From CAVVSD01 sp963750895 (GTDB taxonomy: Bacteria > Actinomycetota > Thermoleophilia > Solirubrobacterales > Solirubrobacteraceae), in contig CAVVSD010000006.1 of the NCBI GenBank assembly GCA_963750895.1, positions 186,001 to 250,000 on the forward strand: a DNA stretch of 64,000 nucleotides. Direction: 5' to 3'. The notes beneath the pieces are model-generated. The model was given only the letters and a program-made list of their open reading frames with translations. It made no database searches and was not told the origin of the DNA. This document shows, one piece after another, positions 9,413 to 17,961 of this stretch (positions within the stretch are counted from its first letter, which is position 1; each line of letters starts with the position of its first letter). The position numbers and the translations under genes were made by a program.

Positions 9413-9457
9413 GGTGGGTCCGATTTGTCCCGCATACCGGTACAAATCGGACCCACC
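9413..9457. repeat. perfect 16-bp palindrome 2 (probable bidirectional terminator)
   Basis: Perfect inverted repeat: GGTGGGTCCGATTTGT (9413-9428) and its complement (9442-9457) with a 13-base loop that itself contains ACCGGT. It shares the TCCGAT(T/C)TG core with the palindrome 15 bases to its left. Its position between two convergent genes fits a bidirectional terminator; there is no clear T-run. The shared core suggests both are copies of one repeat unit. Confidence 0.8.
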
Positions 9458-9583
9458 CACCGCCGTCCGGGCTGGCGGCCGCGCTGGGGTTCCCACCCGC
9501 TGCGGGCTGCCCTCGGTGGGCAGTCGGACCACGCCACAACCGGTCGCGGCGCTCCGAGCGGAGCGCCACCGGAGCACCAGGCG

Positions 9584-10837
9584 CTAGATCTTCGCCGGCA
9601 GCCCGAAGTGCACCTTGGCGTCCGCCACGTAGTGCAGGTCGTACTGGGCGCCGATGTGGGTCTTGTAGACCGAGCCGTCGCGGTAGCAGCGGCCCAGGCG
9701 CGAGCCGCGGCGGGTCGCCGAGCTGCCGCTCGTCCGGAAGAGGATGTCGATCGCGTCGAACGCGATCTTGCCCGCGTGCATCGCGATCCCTCGGATGCGT
9801 GAGTCGTCGGCGACGGTGAACGGCTCGCCCTGCTCCCAGCGCCGCGCCGCGTCCATGTACTGCGTCGCGGACGCGTCGAGCAGCGCCTCGGCCGAGTTCA
9901 TGAGCACCCACGCCTCGCCGAACCAGCGCTGGTAGTCGGCGCTCTCGTAGCGCATCGTCTTCGGCGGCAGCAGCGTCGGGCGGGCGCGGATGATCTTCTC
10001 GTACTCGTCGAGCGCCGCCTTGGCCGCGCCCACCATCGGCGCTCCGAGGCCGCCGTAGTAGATCGTCGTCGAGCGACCGAGGTACAGCGGGTTGCGGTGC
10101 AGCTGGTATCCCGGGGTGCCCTCGCGCGGCATCTCGAAGTTCTTCCACTCGTACGGCTCGACGAGGTGCGTCGGGACGAACGTGCCCGTCACCTCGACCG
10201 AGTTCGACCCGGTGCCCTGGAGCCCGAGCTGCTGGCCGCCGCCCCAGTCGTCGAGGATCGTGTACTCGCCGCTGGGGATGACGCACGCGAGCGGCATCGG
10301 GGGCGCGTCGGGGTCGTGCGGGTTCGGGCCGATGGCCGTCGCGATGAAGTGGGTGGAGTGCGTGACGCCCGAGCAGTAGTCCCACTTGCCCTGCACGTGG
10401 TAGCCGCCGTCGACCGGCGTGGCCGTCCCGGTCGGCGCCGCGCGGTGCGGCGCGCAGAAGTGCCCGTCGGGGGCGAAGAGCTCGTCCTGCGCGCGCTCGG
10501 AGAACCAGGACGCGACGTGCCAGATGTGGTCGGTCGCCAGGCACAGCGACCAGCCCGTCGCGGCGTCGCCGTGCGAGATCTCGGTGATGAGCTTGATGAA
10601 GGTGTCGAGGCCGAACTCGTAGCCGCCGTAGCGGCGCGGCTGCAGCGCGCGGTAGAAGCCCGCGCGCGTGAACTCCTCGTGCAGCTCCTCGGAGTAGCCG
10701 CCGCGTGCCTCGCCGAGCGGCGCCTCCTCGATCAGCCGCTCGCGCATCGCGCGGGCTCGGCCGATGAGCTCCTCCGGTGTCAGCTCCGGCTCCGGGACGG
10801 GATACAGCGTCCCGGCGGTCTCCTCGATGCCCGCCAT
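9584..10837 (-). CDS. acyl-CoA dehydrogenase-fold flavin monooxygenase (oxygenase component)
   Basis: A 417-residue protein of the acyl-CoA dehydrogenase fold with a type-2 C-terminal domain, the architecture of two-component flavin monooxygenases such as HsaA and p-hydroxyphenylacetate hydroxylase C2. Landmarks: 'GFYRALQPRRYGGYEFGLDT', 'GDAATGWSLCLATDHIWHVAS', 'GYHVQGKWDYCSGVTHSTHF', 'LQGTGSNSVEVTGTFVP' and 'GAAKAALDEYEKIIR'. Such enzymes use reduced flavin and O2 to hydroxylate aromatic rings; no reductase is encoded nearby. Two paralogues lie at 23973 and 41801. It is the last gene of the leftward operon that begins with MetE-like B. A 13-base palindrome covers the start codon. Confidence 0.82.
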   Translation of the reverse strand: MAGIEETAGTLYPVPEPELTPEELIGRARAMRERLIEEAPLGEARGGYSEELHEEFTRAGFYRALQPRRYGGYEFGLDTFIKLITEISHGDAATGWSLCLATDHIWHVASWFSERAQDELFAPDGHFCAPHRAAPTGTATPVDGGYHVQGKWDYCSGVTHSTHFIATAIGPNPHDPDAPPMPLACVIPSGEYTILDDWGGGQQLGLQGTGSNSVEVTGTFVPTHLVEPYEWKNFEMPREGTPGYQLHRNPLYLGRSTTIYYGGLGAPMVGAAKAALDEYEKIIRARPTLLPPKTMRYESADYQRWFGEAWVLMNSAEALLDASATQYMDAARRWEQGEPFTVADDSRIRGIAMHAGKIAFDAIDILFRTSGSSATRRGSRLGRCYRDGSVYKTHIGAQYDLHYVADAKVHFGLPAKI

Positions 10838-10848
10838 TGTCTGACAAT
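10836..10848. promoter_or_regulatory. 13-bp palindrome over a start codon
   Basis: ATTGTC-T-GACAAT is a perfect palindrome at 10836-10848 that includes two bases of the ATG of the flavin monooxygenase-like gene and reaches the stop of the preceding gene. It could be a protein-binding site or a small mRNA hairpin affecting translation. No second copy was found nearby, so the role is uncertain. Confidence 0.4.
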
Positions 10849-11634
10849 CTAGCCGACGGCCGCCGGGCGGGTCGCACGTTCCAGGACGCGGGCGGCGAGC
10901 GGCATGGGCCCCGAGTGCCACACGTGGCGCTCCTCGTACGGCCAGGCGTAGACCGGGTTGCCGTCGCGCACGAGCTCGAGCAGCCGCGGCTCGGCGAGCT
11001 CCACGGCGGACCACTCGTACAGCGCCTGCAGCCTGGGCACGATCACGGCGTAGTCGAGCATCCGGCCCAGCCGCTGCTCCTCGTCGATGTAGCGCTCGAC
11101 GTCGCGGGCCAGGGGGTAGCGGTCGGGGAGGACCCGCCGCAGCGAGAGGAAGACGCCGGCCATCCCGAGCCGCGGATCGCCGAGCACGCGGCCGAGCGGA
11201 GCGAGCCGTCCGAGCGCGAGCCGCGGCGCCCCGACGAGCGCGTGCGCGTACAGCACGCGCACGAGCGCGACGTTCATGAAGAAGCGCTCCGGTGCGCTCT
11301 CCGCGTCCGCGAGGTCCCGGTACTCGAGGTAGCCGCCGGCGATGCTCGCGTTGTGCGCTCGGTACCAGTTGCGTCCCGTCGGCTTCTCGCTGAACGTCAG
11401 CCACAGGCGCACGGCCTGCGACGACGGCTCGCCGGCCAGCCCGCCGAGCAGCGAGACGGTCTCGCAGCCGTCGCGCAGCAGCCGTTCGTTGACCGCCCGC
11501 CACCACACGCTGCCGGGCGGGGTCGCATCGAGGGGGTTGAGCACGCCGCGGCGCGCCTGCCAGCGCATGAACGACAAGGCCGCCCGCCGGAACGGCAGGT
11601 GCCGAGGCGCGCGGCCGGTCGGTCCGCGGAACAC
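10849..11634 (-). CDS. protein of unknown function
   Basis: About 261 residues from GTG 11634. The open frame extends upstream in phase to the stop of the alcohol dehydrogenase gene (11728) and encodes plausible helical sequence (ALARAEAQVAAARDDPAARL), so a start at a CTG near 11705 is possible. Visible features are an aromatic-rich N-terminal part with 'GSVWWRAVNERLLRDG' near residue 40 and a C-terminal half rich in Arg, Leu and Tyr. No signal peptide, membrane segment or catalytic motif is recognised. It is inside the leftward operon, between alcohol dehydrogenase and flavin monooxygenase-like genes. Similar proteins may occur in other actinobacteria, but I cannot assign a function. Confidence 0.65.
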   Translation of the reverse strand: MFRGPTGRAPRHLPFRRAALSFMRWQARRGVLNPLDATPPGSVWWRAVNERLLRDGCETVSLLGGLAGEPSSQAVRLWLTFSEKPTGRNWYRAHNASIAGGYLEYRDLADAESAPERFFMNVALVRVLYAHALVGAPRLALGRLAPLGRVLGDPRLGMAGVFLSLRRVLPDRYPLARDVERYIDEEQRLGRMLDYAVIVPRLQALYEWSAVELAEPRLLELVRDGNPVYAWPYEERHVWHSGPMPLAARVLERATRPAAVG

Positions 11635-11727
11635 GCCCGCGATGAGCGCGAGACGCGCTGCGGGATCGTCGCGCGCGGCGGCGACCTGCGCCTCGGCCCT
11701 CGCCAGCGCGCCGACCGGCGCCCATCG

Positions 11728-12810
11728 CTACGCGTTCGGCAGTACCACGCCGGTCAGGTCGCGCCGCTGCTCGGAGGCGAGCGCCGCGTCGTTGATCTCG
11801 TCGAGCGTGTACGTCCGGCTGATCACCGGCATCGGATCCACGCGCCCCTGCTCGATCATCTGCGCGAAGAGCGGGATGTCGCGGCTCATCCACGTGTTGC
11901 CGCTCTGGCAGCTGCGCACGGTCCGGCCGCGCAGCGCGAGCATCACCGCGGGGAACGTGATCGTCGACGCCATCGTCTCCACGCCGGTGTAGACGACGGT
12001 CCCGGCGTTGCGCGCCATGTGGAACGCCTGCTCCATCGCGTCGATGCGCCCCGCAGCCTCGAGCGCGTAGTCGGCGCCGCGGCCGCCGGTCAGCGCGCGT
12101 ACCTGCTCGATCGCGTCGCCGTCGGCGGGGTCGACGAGGTCCGTCGCTCCGAGCTCGGCGGCCAGCGCCCGCCGCTCGGGGAGCGGCTCGACGGCGATGA
12201 CCTGCGCCGCGCCGGCGACGCGCGCCCCCTGGATCATCCAGAGCCCGAGGTGCCCGCAGCCGACGACGACGACGGACGAGCCCGGCTGCACCTCCGCGAC
12301 GCGCATCACCGCGCCCAGCCCCGACACCACCCCGCAGCCCATGAGCGCGAGCTGCTCGTCCGGCAGGTCGGAGTCGACGCCGAACGCGAACACCTCCGGC
12401 ACCTTGATCTGCTCCGCGTACGTCGCCGTCCCGCCCGCGCGCACCTCCGTGCCGTCCGCGCGCGTCCCGACGAAGCGCGGCGGCGCGCCGACGAGGCGCA
12501 CGCACTGGTCGGAGCGATGCCGGACGCAGAAGTAGCAGCGCCCGCACTCCGGGGTGGCCGGGACGATCACCCGCTCGCCGACGCGGACCCGCTCGACGTG
12601 CGCGCCGGCCTGCTCGACCACGCCGACCGCGCTGTGCCCGAGGATCGCCGGCGGCACGACGGGCAGATGCCCGTGCTGCATGTGGCAGTCGGTGATGCAG
12701 AACGCAGCGCCGCCCGTGCGCACGACGACCTCGTCGTCGGCGCACGGGTGCAGCTGCACCTCCTCGACGACGAACGGCGCGTCCTGCTCGACGAAGACGG
12801 CCGCCCGCAT
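11728..12810 (-). CDS. zinc-dependent alcohol dehydrogenase (MDR family)
   Basis: A 360-residue medium-chain dehydrogenase. The catalytic-zinc Cys lies in 'AAFCITDCHMQHG', the zinc His in 'AILGHSAVGVVEQ', the structural-zinc cysteines in 'ECGRCYFCVRHRSDQC' and the NAD(P) Rossmann motif in 'VVVGCGHLGLWM'. Family members oxidise primary, benzylic or polyol alcohols. A paralogue is at 32654 in the P450 block. It lies 12 bases downstream of MetE-like A in the leftward operon, consistent with oxidation of an alcohol intermediate of the pathway; the specific alcohol is unknown. Confidence 0.88.
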   Translation of the reverse strand: MRAAVFVEQDAPFVVEEVQLHPCADDEVVVRTGGAAFCITDCHMQHGHLPVVPPAILGHSAVGVVEQAGAHVERVRVGERVIVPATPECGRCYFCVRHRSDQCVRLVGAPPRFVGTRADGTEVRAGGTATYAEQIKVPEVFAFGVDSDLPDEQLALMGCGVVSGLGAVMRVAEVQPGSSVVVVGCGHLGLWMIQGARVAGAAQVIAVEPLPERRALAAELGATDLVDPADGDAIEQVRALTGGRGADYALEAAGRIDAMEQAFHMARNAGTVVYTGVETMASTITFPAVMLALRGRTVRSCQSGNTWMSRDIPLFAQMIEQGRVDPMPVISRTYTLDEINDAALASEQRRDLTGVVLPNA

Positions 12811-12821
12811 CAGTGGCAGCC

Positions 12822-13997
12822 TCAGGCCGCCGCCAGGGCGCCCGACGCGAGCTTCGCGCCCTGTGCCAGCGAGTCGAGCTTCGCCCACTGGATCGACTCG
12901 TGGACGCGCTGGAGGTACGGCCCCTGCGCGAAGCCGCAGTCGGTGCTGGCGATGACGTTCTCCGGCCCGACCAGGCGCGCGATGCGCTCGATCCGCTCGG
13001 CGACGAGCTCGGGGTGCTCGACGACGTTCGTCGCGTGGCTGATGACGCCCGGCGCGAGGATCTTCCCGGCGGGCAGCTCCGCGTCCTCCCACACCCGCCA
13101 CTCGTGCTCGTGGCGCGGGTTGGCGTTCTCGAACAGGAACGTCTTCGCCTTCACCTGGAACATGAGGTCGAGGACGTCCTTCAGGGGGATGTCGCCCGTG
13201 TGCGGGCCGTTCCACGAGCCCCAGCAGACGTGGTAGCGGACCCGGTCCTCGGGGATGCCCTCGAGGGCGTGGTTCAGCGCGTCGATGCGCGGCTGCGCCC
13301 ACGCCTTGTAGTCCGCCATCGTCCCCGGAGGCACGATGACGTCGTACATGAACGGGATGTACGCGTCGTCGATCTGCACGTACAGGCCGGCGTCGACGAT
13401 CGCCTTGTACTCCTCGCGCAGCGCCTCGGCGATGCCCATGAGCGCGGCGTCCTCCGAGCCGTAGTGCTCGTCGATGAGATTCGGGAAGCAGCTCGCGGGC
13501 GCGACGACCGGGAGGAAGCCCTCGGTGACGCCGTTGGCCTCCATGGCGGCCTTGAGGTTGGCGATGTCGCGGTTGATCGCGTCGCCGCCGGTGTAGGTCA
13601 CCTCGCTCACGCAGGCCCAGTCGCCGCCGGGCGACTCGTAGTCCTGCTCCTTGGCGAAGTACTCGGCGTAGAACTCGTGGAAGCGCGCCCAGTCGGTCGG
13701 GTTCTCGTTCACGCTGGCGAAGTTCGCCTCGCCGGGCGGGTGGGGCCGCAGCTCGATGCCGCCGAGCCGCTCGTAGACGTAGTAGTTCCAGGCCGACTTG
13801 CCGTACTCGCCGTCGCTGACGATGTCGACGCCGACCTCCTTCTGCTTGGCGACGACGCCCTGGACGGAGCGCGCGAGGCACTCCATGTGGGCGGCCTCGT
13901 CGTAGGCGGGGTCCTTCTTGTCGAACTGGCGCAGGAATGCGATCAGCTCGTCGGGACGGACGAGGCTCCCCACGTGTGTGGTCTGGATGCGTGCCAT
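12822..13997 (-). CDS. MetE-like zinc methyltransferase A
   Basis: A 391-residue protein equal to the C-terminal catalytic barrel of cobalamin-independent methionine synthase, without the N-terminal MetE half. The start 'TTHVGSLVRPDEL' and 'GVDIVSDGEYGKSAWNYY' are family hallmarks. The zinc ligands of MetE are all present: His and Cys in 'YHVCWGSWNGPH', Glu in 'FENANPRHEHEW' and Cys in 'ASTDCGFAQGP'. The family includes core-MetE methionine synthases and epoxyalkane:coenzyme M transferase, so the thiol acceptor and the transferred group cannot be read from sequence. It is close to MetE-like D (19116), with which it shares long identical stretches, and follows a GntR gene after 36 bases. Confidence 0.85.
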   Translation of the reverse strand: MARIQTTHVGSLVRPDELIAFLRQFDKKDPAYDEAAHMECLARSVQGVVAKQKEVGVDIVSDGEYGKSAWNYYVYERLGGIELRPHPPGEANFASVNENPTDWARFHEFYAEYFAKEQDYESPGGDWACVSEVTYTGGDAINRDIANLKAAMEANGVTEGFLPVVAPASCFPNLIDEHYGSEDAALMGIAEALREEYKAIVDAGLYVQIDDAYIPFMYDVIVPPGTMADYKAWAQPRIDALNHALEGIPEDRVRYHVCWGSWNGPHTGDIPLKDVLDLMFQVKAKTFLFENANPRHEHEWRVWEDAELPAGKILAPGVISHATNVVEHPELVAERIERIARLVGPENVIASTDCGFAQGPYLQRVHESIQWAKLDSLAQGAKLASGALAAA

Positions 13998-14033
13998 CGG
14001 TCTCTCTTCTCCTGAGGCGTTCGGGTAAGGACG

Positions 14034-14710
14034 TCAGTCCTGCGCGTCGCGCTCGAGGCGCTCGGCGACGCGGTCGACGGTGCGCGTGAGGTGATCACGG
14101 ACCGCCTTGGAGGCGCGCGCGGGCTCGTTGGCCACGCACGCCTGCAGGATCTCGTGGTGCTCGACGTCGAGATGCTCGACCGGGAAGTCGTCCGTGGCCC
14201 GGAAGATGTTCAGGTACGCGCTGGACGCGTCCCGCAGCCCCGCGATCATCTCCACCAGCCGCTCGCGCCCCGAGCGTGCGTACAGCTCGGAGTGGAAGCG
14301 CTGGTTGAGCTCGAGGTAGGCCTCCGCAGGGCGGGCCCGTGCGCATCTCCTCGAGCAGCGCCTCGAGTGGCGCCGCCCACGTCGGGCTCGAACCGCTCGG
14401 CCGCCTTGCCGACCGCGAGCTCCTCGAGCGCGATCCGGATCTCGTAGTGCTCGCGCAGGTCGTCGACCGACGGCAGGAACACGACCGCGCCGCGCTGCGG
14501 ATGCAGGGCGACGAGGCCCTCCCGCTGCAGTGCGGCGAGCGCCTCGCGGACCGGCGTCGTGCTGACCCCGAGGCGACGGGCGATCTCCACCTGGCGCAGG
14601 CGCTGGCCCGCGGGGAGCTCGCCGGCCACGATCTCCTGTCGCAGTCGGGCGGCGACGGCTCCGGAGATCGTCCGGGGGCCGTCGAGGCCCGGCTCGAGCG
14701 TGGAGCTCAT
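14034..14710 (-). CDS. GntR/FCD transcriptional regulator, frame broken twice
   Basis: FadR-type GntR regulator: N-terminal winged helix with 'RLGVSTTPVREALAALQREG' and a C-terminal FCD ligand domain ending 'AVRDHLTRTVDRVAERLERDAQD'. It is closely similar to the GntR at 15948. Two frame changes (near 14370 and 14328) separate the halves. Removing one G near 14370 and one T near 14328 restores family sequence such as 'EALLEEMRTGP' and 'AYLELNQRFHSELY', so sequencing error is the likelier cause. It sits between MetE-like B and MetE-like A in the leftward operon and probably regulates the cluster. Confidence 0.8.
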
Positions 14711-14735
14711 CGGCCGAGTATGCCTGAGGTCGCGG

Positions 14736-15848
14736 TCACGATCCCCAGACCTCGTCGGCGACCGAGACGACGAGCTCGAGCTTGCGCTGCTGGTCGTCCC
14801 AGGTGATGAGGTTGCCGGGGGCGGTGGAGGCGAACCCGCACTGCGGGCTGAGCCCGAGCCGCTCGATCGGCACGAACTCGGTCGCCTGCTCGATGCGCGC
14901 GAGGAGCCCGTCGCGCGACTCCAGCTCCGGGAACTTCGACGAGATCAGGCCCAGCACCACGGTCGTGGAGTCGGGCACGAAGCGAAGCGGGGCGAAGCCG
15001 CCGGCGCGCTCCGTGTCGTACTCGAGCAGCAGCCGGTCGACCTCCAGGCGGCTGAAGGCCTGCTCGGCGGTCGACTCGTAGGAGTCGCCCGCGGCGATCC
15101 AGGAGCTGCGGTTGTTGCCGCGGCACATGTGCAGCGCCGTCGTGATCCCGGCCGCGCGCGCGGGCGCGAGGACGGCGTTGTCGGCGTCGATCATCGCGTC
15201 GAGGATCGCCTCGCGCGAGAGACCCTCGTCGCTCAGCATCGCCGCGGGCGCGGGGATGACGTAGAGCAGCGAGTCCAGCTGCATGTAGGAGATCCCCTCC
15301 TGCGACAGCTGGGCGACCTCCTCGGCCATGATCTCCACGATGTGATCGATCATCGAGGTGGTGTCGGGATAGGCGTCGGTCGCGCCGGGCCGGTACCAGT
15401 CGCGCACGAAGTGCAGCGCACCGGTCATCGTCGCCTTGAACGGGCCGGGGGCGTGCTCCCGCAGGAACGCCACCTCCTTCTCGGCGACCCGCCCCGTCGT
15501 GCTCAGCCGGCGTCCGGCGCGGCTCGTCCCGAGCTTGACCTCCGTCGTGACCTTCGTCGCCGCGCTGCTCCCGGCGCCCTCCCACTGCAGCGAGATGGCC
15601 TCGTCGTTGTCGACGAGCCCGTCGATGACCGAGGGGAGCCCGCCGGCGAACCAGCTGCGCCGGTACTCGCCGTCGCTGAAGATCTGCAGGCCGGCGGCGC
15701 GCTGGACCTCGAGCGCGGCGACGATGGCGTCGTCCTCCGCGCGCTCGAGTGCGTCGTCGCTCAGATCGCCTCGGTCGTGCGCCGCTCGCGCCTCCAGAAG
15801 CTCAGGCGGCCGCAGCAGACTGCCGATGTGATCGGCATGCAGCGTCAT
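14736..15848 (-). CDS. MetE-like zinc methyltransferase B
   Basis: A 370-residue MetE C-terminal-domain protein. N-terminus 'HADHIGSLLRPPELLEAR' and 'GLQIFSDGEYRRSWFAGG' match the family. The zinc site is intact: His/Cys in 'ALHMCRGNNRSSW', Glu in 'LLEYDTERAGG', Cys in 'LSPQCGFASTAPGN'. It diverges from the A/D/E group, has a different insertion ('STTGRVAEKEVAFLREHAPG'), and is likely to act on a different substrate. It is the first gene of the leftward operon, with a purine-rich ribosome site before ATG 15848. Confidence 0.84.
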   Translation of the reverse strand: MTLHADHIGSLLRPPELLEARAAHDRGDLSDDALERAEDDAIVAALEVQRAAGLQIFSDGEYRRSWFAGGLPSVIDGLVDNDEAISLQWEGAGSSAATKVTTEVKLGTSRAGRRLSTTGRVAEKEVAFLREHAPGPFKATMTGALHFVRDWYRPGATDAYPDTTSMIDHIVEIMAEEVAQLSQEGISYMQLDSLLYVIPAPAAMLSDEGLSREAILDAMIDADNAVLAPARAAGITTALHMCRGNNRSSWIAAGDSYESTAEQAFSRLEVDRLLLEYDTERAGGFAPLRFVPDSTTVVLGLISSKFPELESRDGLLARIEQATEFVPIERLGLSPQCGFASTAPGNLITWDDQQRKLELVVSVADEVWGS

Positions 15849-15896
15849 GTCTCCCCCCTCGGTCCGGCGTCGCTCCCCCGCGACGCTGTGGCTGTC

Positions 15897-15930
15897 AACC
15901 TAGACGCGGCAATGTCGAATGTGCAACATG
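15897..15930 (-). promoter_or_regulatory. promoter and operator-like site of the leftward operon
   Basis: On the minus strand TTGCAC (complement of 15921-15926) and TAGGTT (complement of 15897-15902) are 18 bases apart and could be the -35 and -10 of the MetE-like B operon. The -35 overlaps AATGTGCAACAT (15918-15929), a degenerate form of the palindrome AATGTGCACATT found at 22869 and 26369. The site also lies just upstream of the divergent GntR gene, so the GntR proteins may bind here. Confidence 0.5.
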
Positions 15931-15947
15931 AGTGCATGGAGGAGGGG

Positions 15948-16604
15948 ATGCTTGGTGCCCTGGGCATGCACCGCACGGTCTCGGCATCGGTCGCAGCGAG
16001 CCTTCGCGAGGACATCGTCTCGGGTCAGCTGGAGTCCGGCACGCGCCTGCGCCAGGTGGAGCTCGCGCAGCGCTTCGGCGTGAGCACGACGCCCGTGCGC
16101 GAGGCACTGGCGGCGCTGCAGTCCGAGGGGCTCGTGCGACTGCACCCGCAGCGCGGCGCCGTCGTGTTCGTCCCCACGGTGGAAGGCCTCCGCGAGCACT
16201 ACGAGATCCGCGCGGCCCTCGAGGCGCTCGCCGCCGAGCGCGCGGCCGAGCGGTTCGACCCGGCGCGCGGCGAGCAGCTTGCCGCCATGCTCGACGAGAT
16301 GGCGGCCGGGCCCGGCGTCGAGCGGTACCTCGAGCTCAACCTGCGGTTCCACTCGGAGCTGTACGAGCTCGCCGGTCGCCCGCGCCTCGTGGACATGATC
16401 GAGACGCTCCGCGACGCGTCCAGCGCGTACCTGCACATCTACGCGAAGGTCGACTTCCCCTCCGAACGGCTCGACGCCGAGCACCGCGAGATCCTCGCCG
16501 CGTGCCGCGAGGGCGAGCCGGAGCGCGCGGCCGACGCGGTCCGCCACCACCTGCGCCAGACGGTCGAGCACGTGGCGCGGAGGCTCGAGTCCGATGCGCG
16601 CTGA
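15948..16604 (+). CDS. GntR/FCD transcriptional regulator
   Basis: A 218-residue FadR-subfamily GntR regulator: winged helix with 'FGVSTTPVREALAALQSEG' and an FCD effector domain with 'LREHYEIRAALEALAAERA', 'LNLRFHSELYELAG' and a C-terminal His-containing 'HREILAACREGEPERAADAVRHHL'. FCD domains usually bind a metal plus a carboxylic acid. ATG 15948 was chosen because GGAGG precedes it at close spacing; ATG 15936 is an alternative. It overlaps the carboxyltransferase start by 11 bases and is a close paralogue of the GntR at 14034. It is a candidate regulator of the catabolic island. Confidence 0.88.
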   Translation: MLGALGMHRTVSASVAASLREDIVSGQLESGTRLRQVELAQRFGVSTTPVREALAALQSEGLVRLHPQRGAVVFVPTVEGLREHYEIRAALEALAAERAAERFDPARGEQLAAMLDEMAAGPGVERYLELNLRFHSELYELAGRPRLVDMIETLRDASSAYLHIYAKVDFPSERLDAEHREILAACREGEPERAADAVRHHLRQTVEHVARRLESDAR

Positions 16605-17934
16605 CGCCGTCGCCGGCACGGCGACCGGCGCCCGCGCCACGCTGACGCAGCTCGCCGACGAGCTCGTCGAGCACGACGCGGACCTCATCTCCACCGACCC
16701 GCTGGACTGGCCCGGCTACGACGCACAGCTCACGCGCGCACGCGAGCGCTCGGGCGAGCTGGAGTCCGTCGTGAGCGCGGAGGGCCGCGTCGGGGCGACC
16801 CGCGCGGTGCTCGTCGCGTTCGACTTCGCCTTCATGGGCGGCTCGATGAGCGAGGCCGGCGGGCTGAAGATCGCCAACGCGTTCCGCCGCGCCGCCGCGG
16901 CCGGCCTGCCCGTCGTCTCGCTGCACTCCTCCGGCGGCTGCCGGATGCAGGAGGGCATGAAGGCCCTCGTGCAGATGCAGCGGATCGCCGCCGCCAACCA
17001 GGTGCTTTCCGCCGCCGGCGTCCCGCACGTCGCGATCCTCATGGGTCCGACGACGGGCGGCGCCTGGGCGTCGATCGCCGCGGGCGCCGACGTGATCCTC
17101 GCCGTGCCGGAGGCGACCGCCGCGTTCGCCGGGCACCGCGTGCGCGCGGGCGGCGTCAAGGCGACGATCCAGGACACGGTCGAGTCAGGCCAGGTCGATC
17201 TCGTCGTCCCGCGCGAGGAGCTCGCGCTGACGCTCGCGACGCTGCTCGGCCTGCTCGTGCCGGACCGCGACGATCTGCCGCCCGCCGACGTGCCGACGGC
17301 GCTCGGCGAGTCCGACCTCCCGTCCGACGGCTGGGACGCGGTCCAGCGCGCTCGCGCGCCGCGCCGCTCCCGTGCGGAGGCGTACCTCGATGCGTACTTC
17401 GACGTGCGCGTCCCCCTCGGCGGCGACCGCGCCGGCGGGCACGACCCGGGGATGCTCTGCGGCTTCGGCCGCCGCGCCGGTGGCCCGATCGCCTATGCGG
17501 CGCAGACCGGCGGGGCCAACACGCCGGCCGGGTTCCGGACCGCGGCGCGCATCGTGCGCCTGGCCGACCGCCTCGGCATCCCGGTCCTCACGCTCATCGA
17601 CACGCCCGGCGCCGCGAACGACGAGGCCGCGGAGGGCGCGGCCATCGGCCCCTCCATCGCCGAGGCGTTCGCCGCCGTCGCCGCCGCCCGGGTCCCGGTC
17701 ACGAGCCTCGTGATCGGCGAGGGCGGATCGGGGGGCGCGCTCGCGCTCGCGTCGCACACCGAGCTGTGGATCGCCCCCGACGGCTACTTCGCAGTCATCG
17801 GGCCGGAGTCGGCCGCTGCCATCCTCAAGCTGCCGCCGGACGAGGTTCCGGCGGTCGCCGAGCGGATGCGGCTGCGCCCGCAGGACCTCGTCGCGCTCGG
17901 CGTGGTCCAGGGCATCGCCCCGCGCCTGACATGA
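16594..17934 (+). CDS. fused carboxyltransferase (acetyl-CoA carboxylase AccD/AccA-like)
   Basis: A 446-residue protein with two crotonase-like carboxyltransferase halves: a beta-type half (residues ~1-220, with 'VAFDFAFMGGSMSEAGGLK' and 'LMGPTTGGAWASIAAGAD') and an alpha-type half (residues ~240-446, with 'LIDTPGAANDEAAEGAAIG', 'IGEGGSGGALALASH' and 'FAVIGPESAAAIL'). These bind acyl-CoA and carboxybiotin in ACC-type enzymes or act in malonate-decarboxylase-type complexes. No biotin carboxylase or biotin carrier is encoded in the window, so it must borrow one or act as a decarboxylase. Its first codons overlap the GntR gene. Confidence 0.85.
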   Translation: MRADAVAGTATGARATLTQLADELVEHDADLISTDPLDWPGYDAQLTRARERSGELESVVSAEGRVGATRAVLVAFDFAFMGGSMSEAGGLKIANAFRRAAAAGLPVVSLHSSGGCRMQEGMKALVQMQRIAAANQVLSAAGVPHVAILMGPTTGGAWASIAAGADVILAVPEATAAFAGHRVRAGGVKATIQDTVESGQVDLVVPREELALTLATLLGLLVPDRDDLPPADVPTALGESDLPSDGWDAVQRARAPRRSRAEAYLDAYFDVRVPLGGDRAGGHDPGMLCGFGRRAGGPIAYAAQTGGANTPAGFRTAARIVRLADRLGIPVLTLIDTPGAANDEAAEGAAIGPSIAEAFAAVAAARVPVTSLVIGEGGSGGALALASHTELWIAPDGYFAVIGPESAAAILKLPPDEVPAVAERMRLRPQDLVALGVVQGIAPRLT

Positions 17935-17961
17935 CGTCGCTCACCCAGGAGGAGACACCCC

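Noticed and set aside
9584..12745. A 1,053-codon open frame on the minus strand covering several genes
   Set aside because: Only its last 417 codons match a protein family; the rest is antisense or out of frame to the alcohol dehydrogenase and unknown-protein genes, and is a by-product of high GC.
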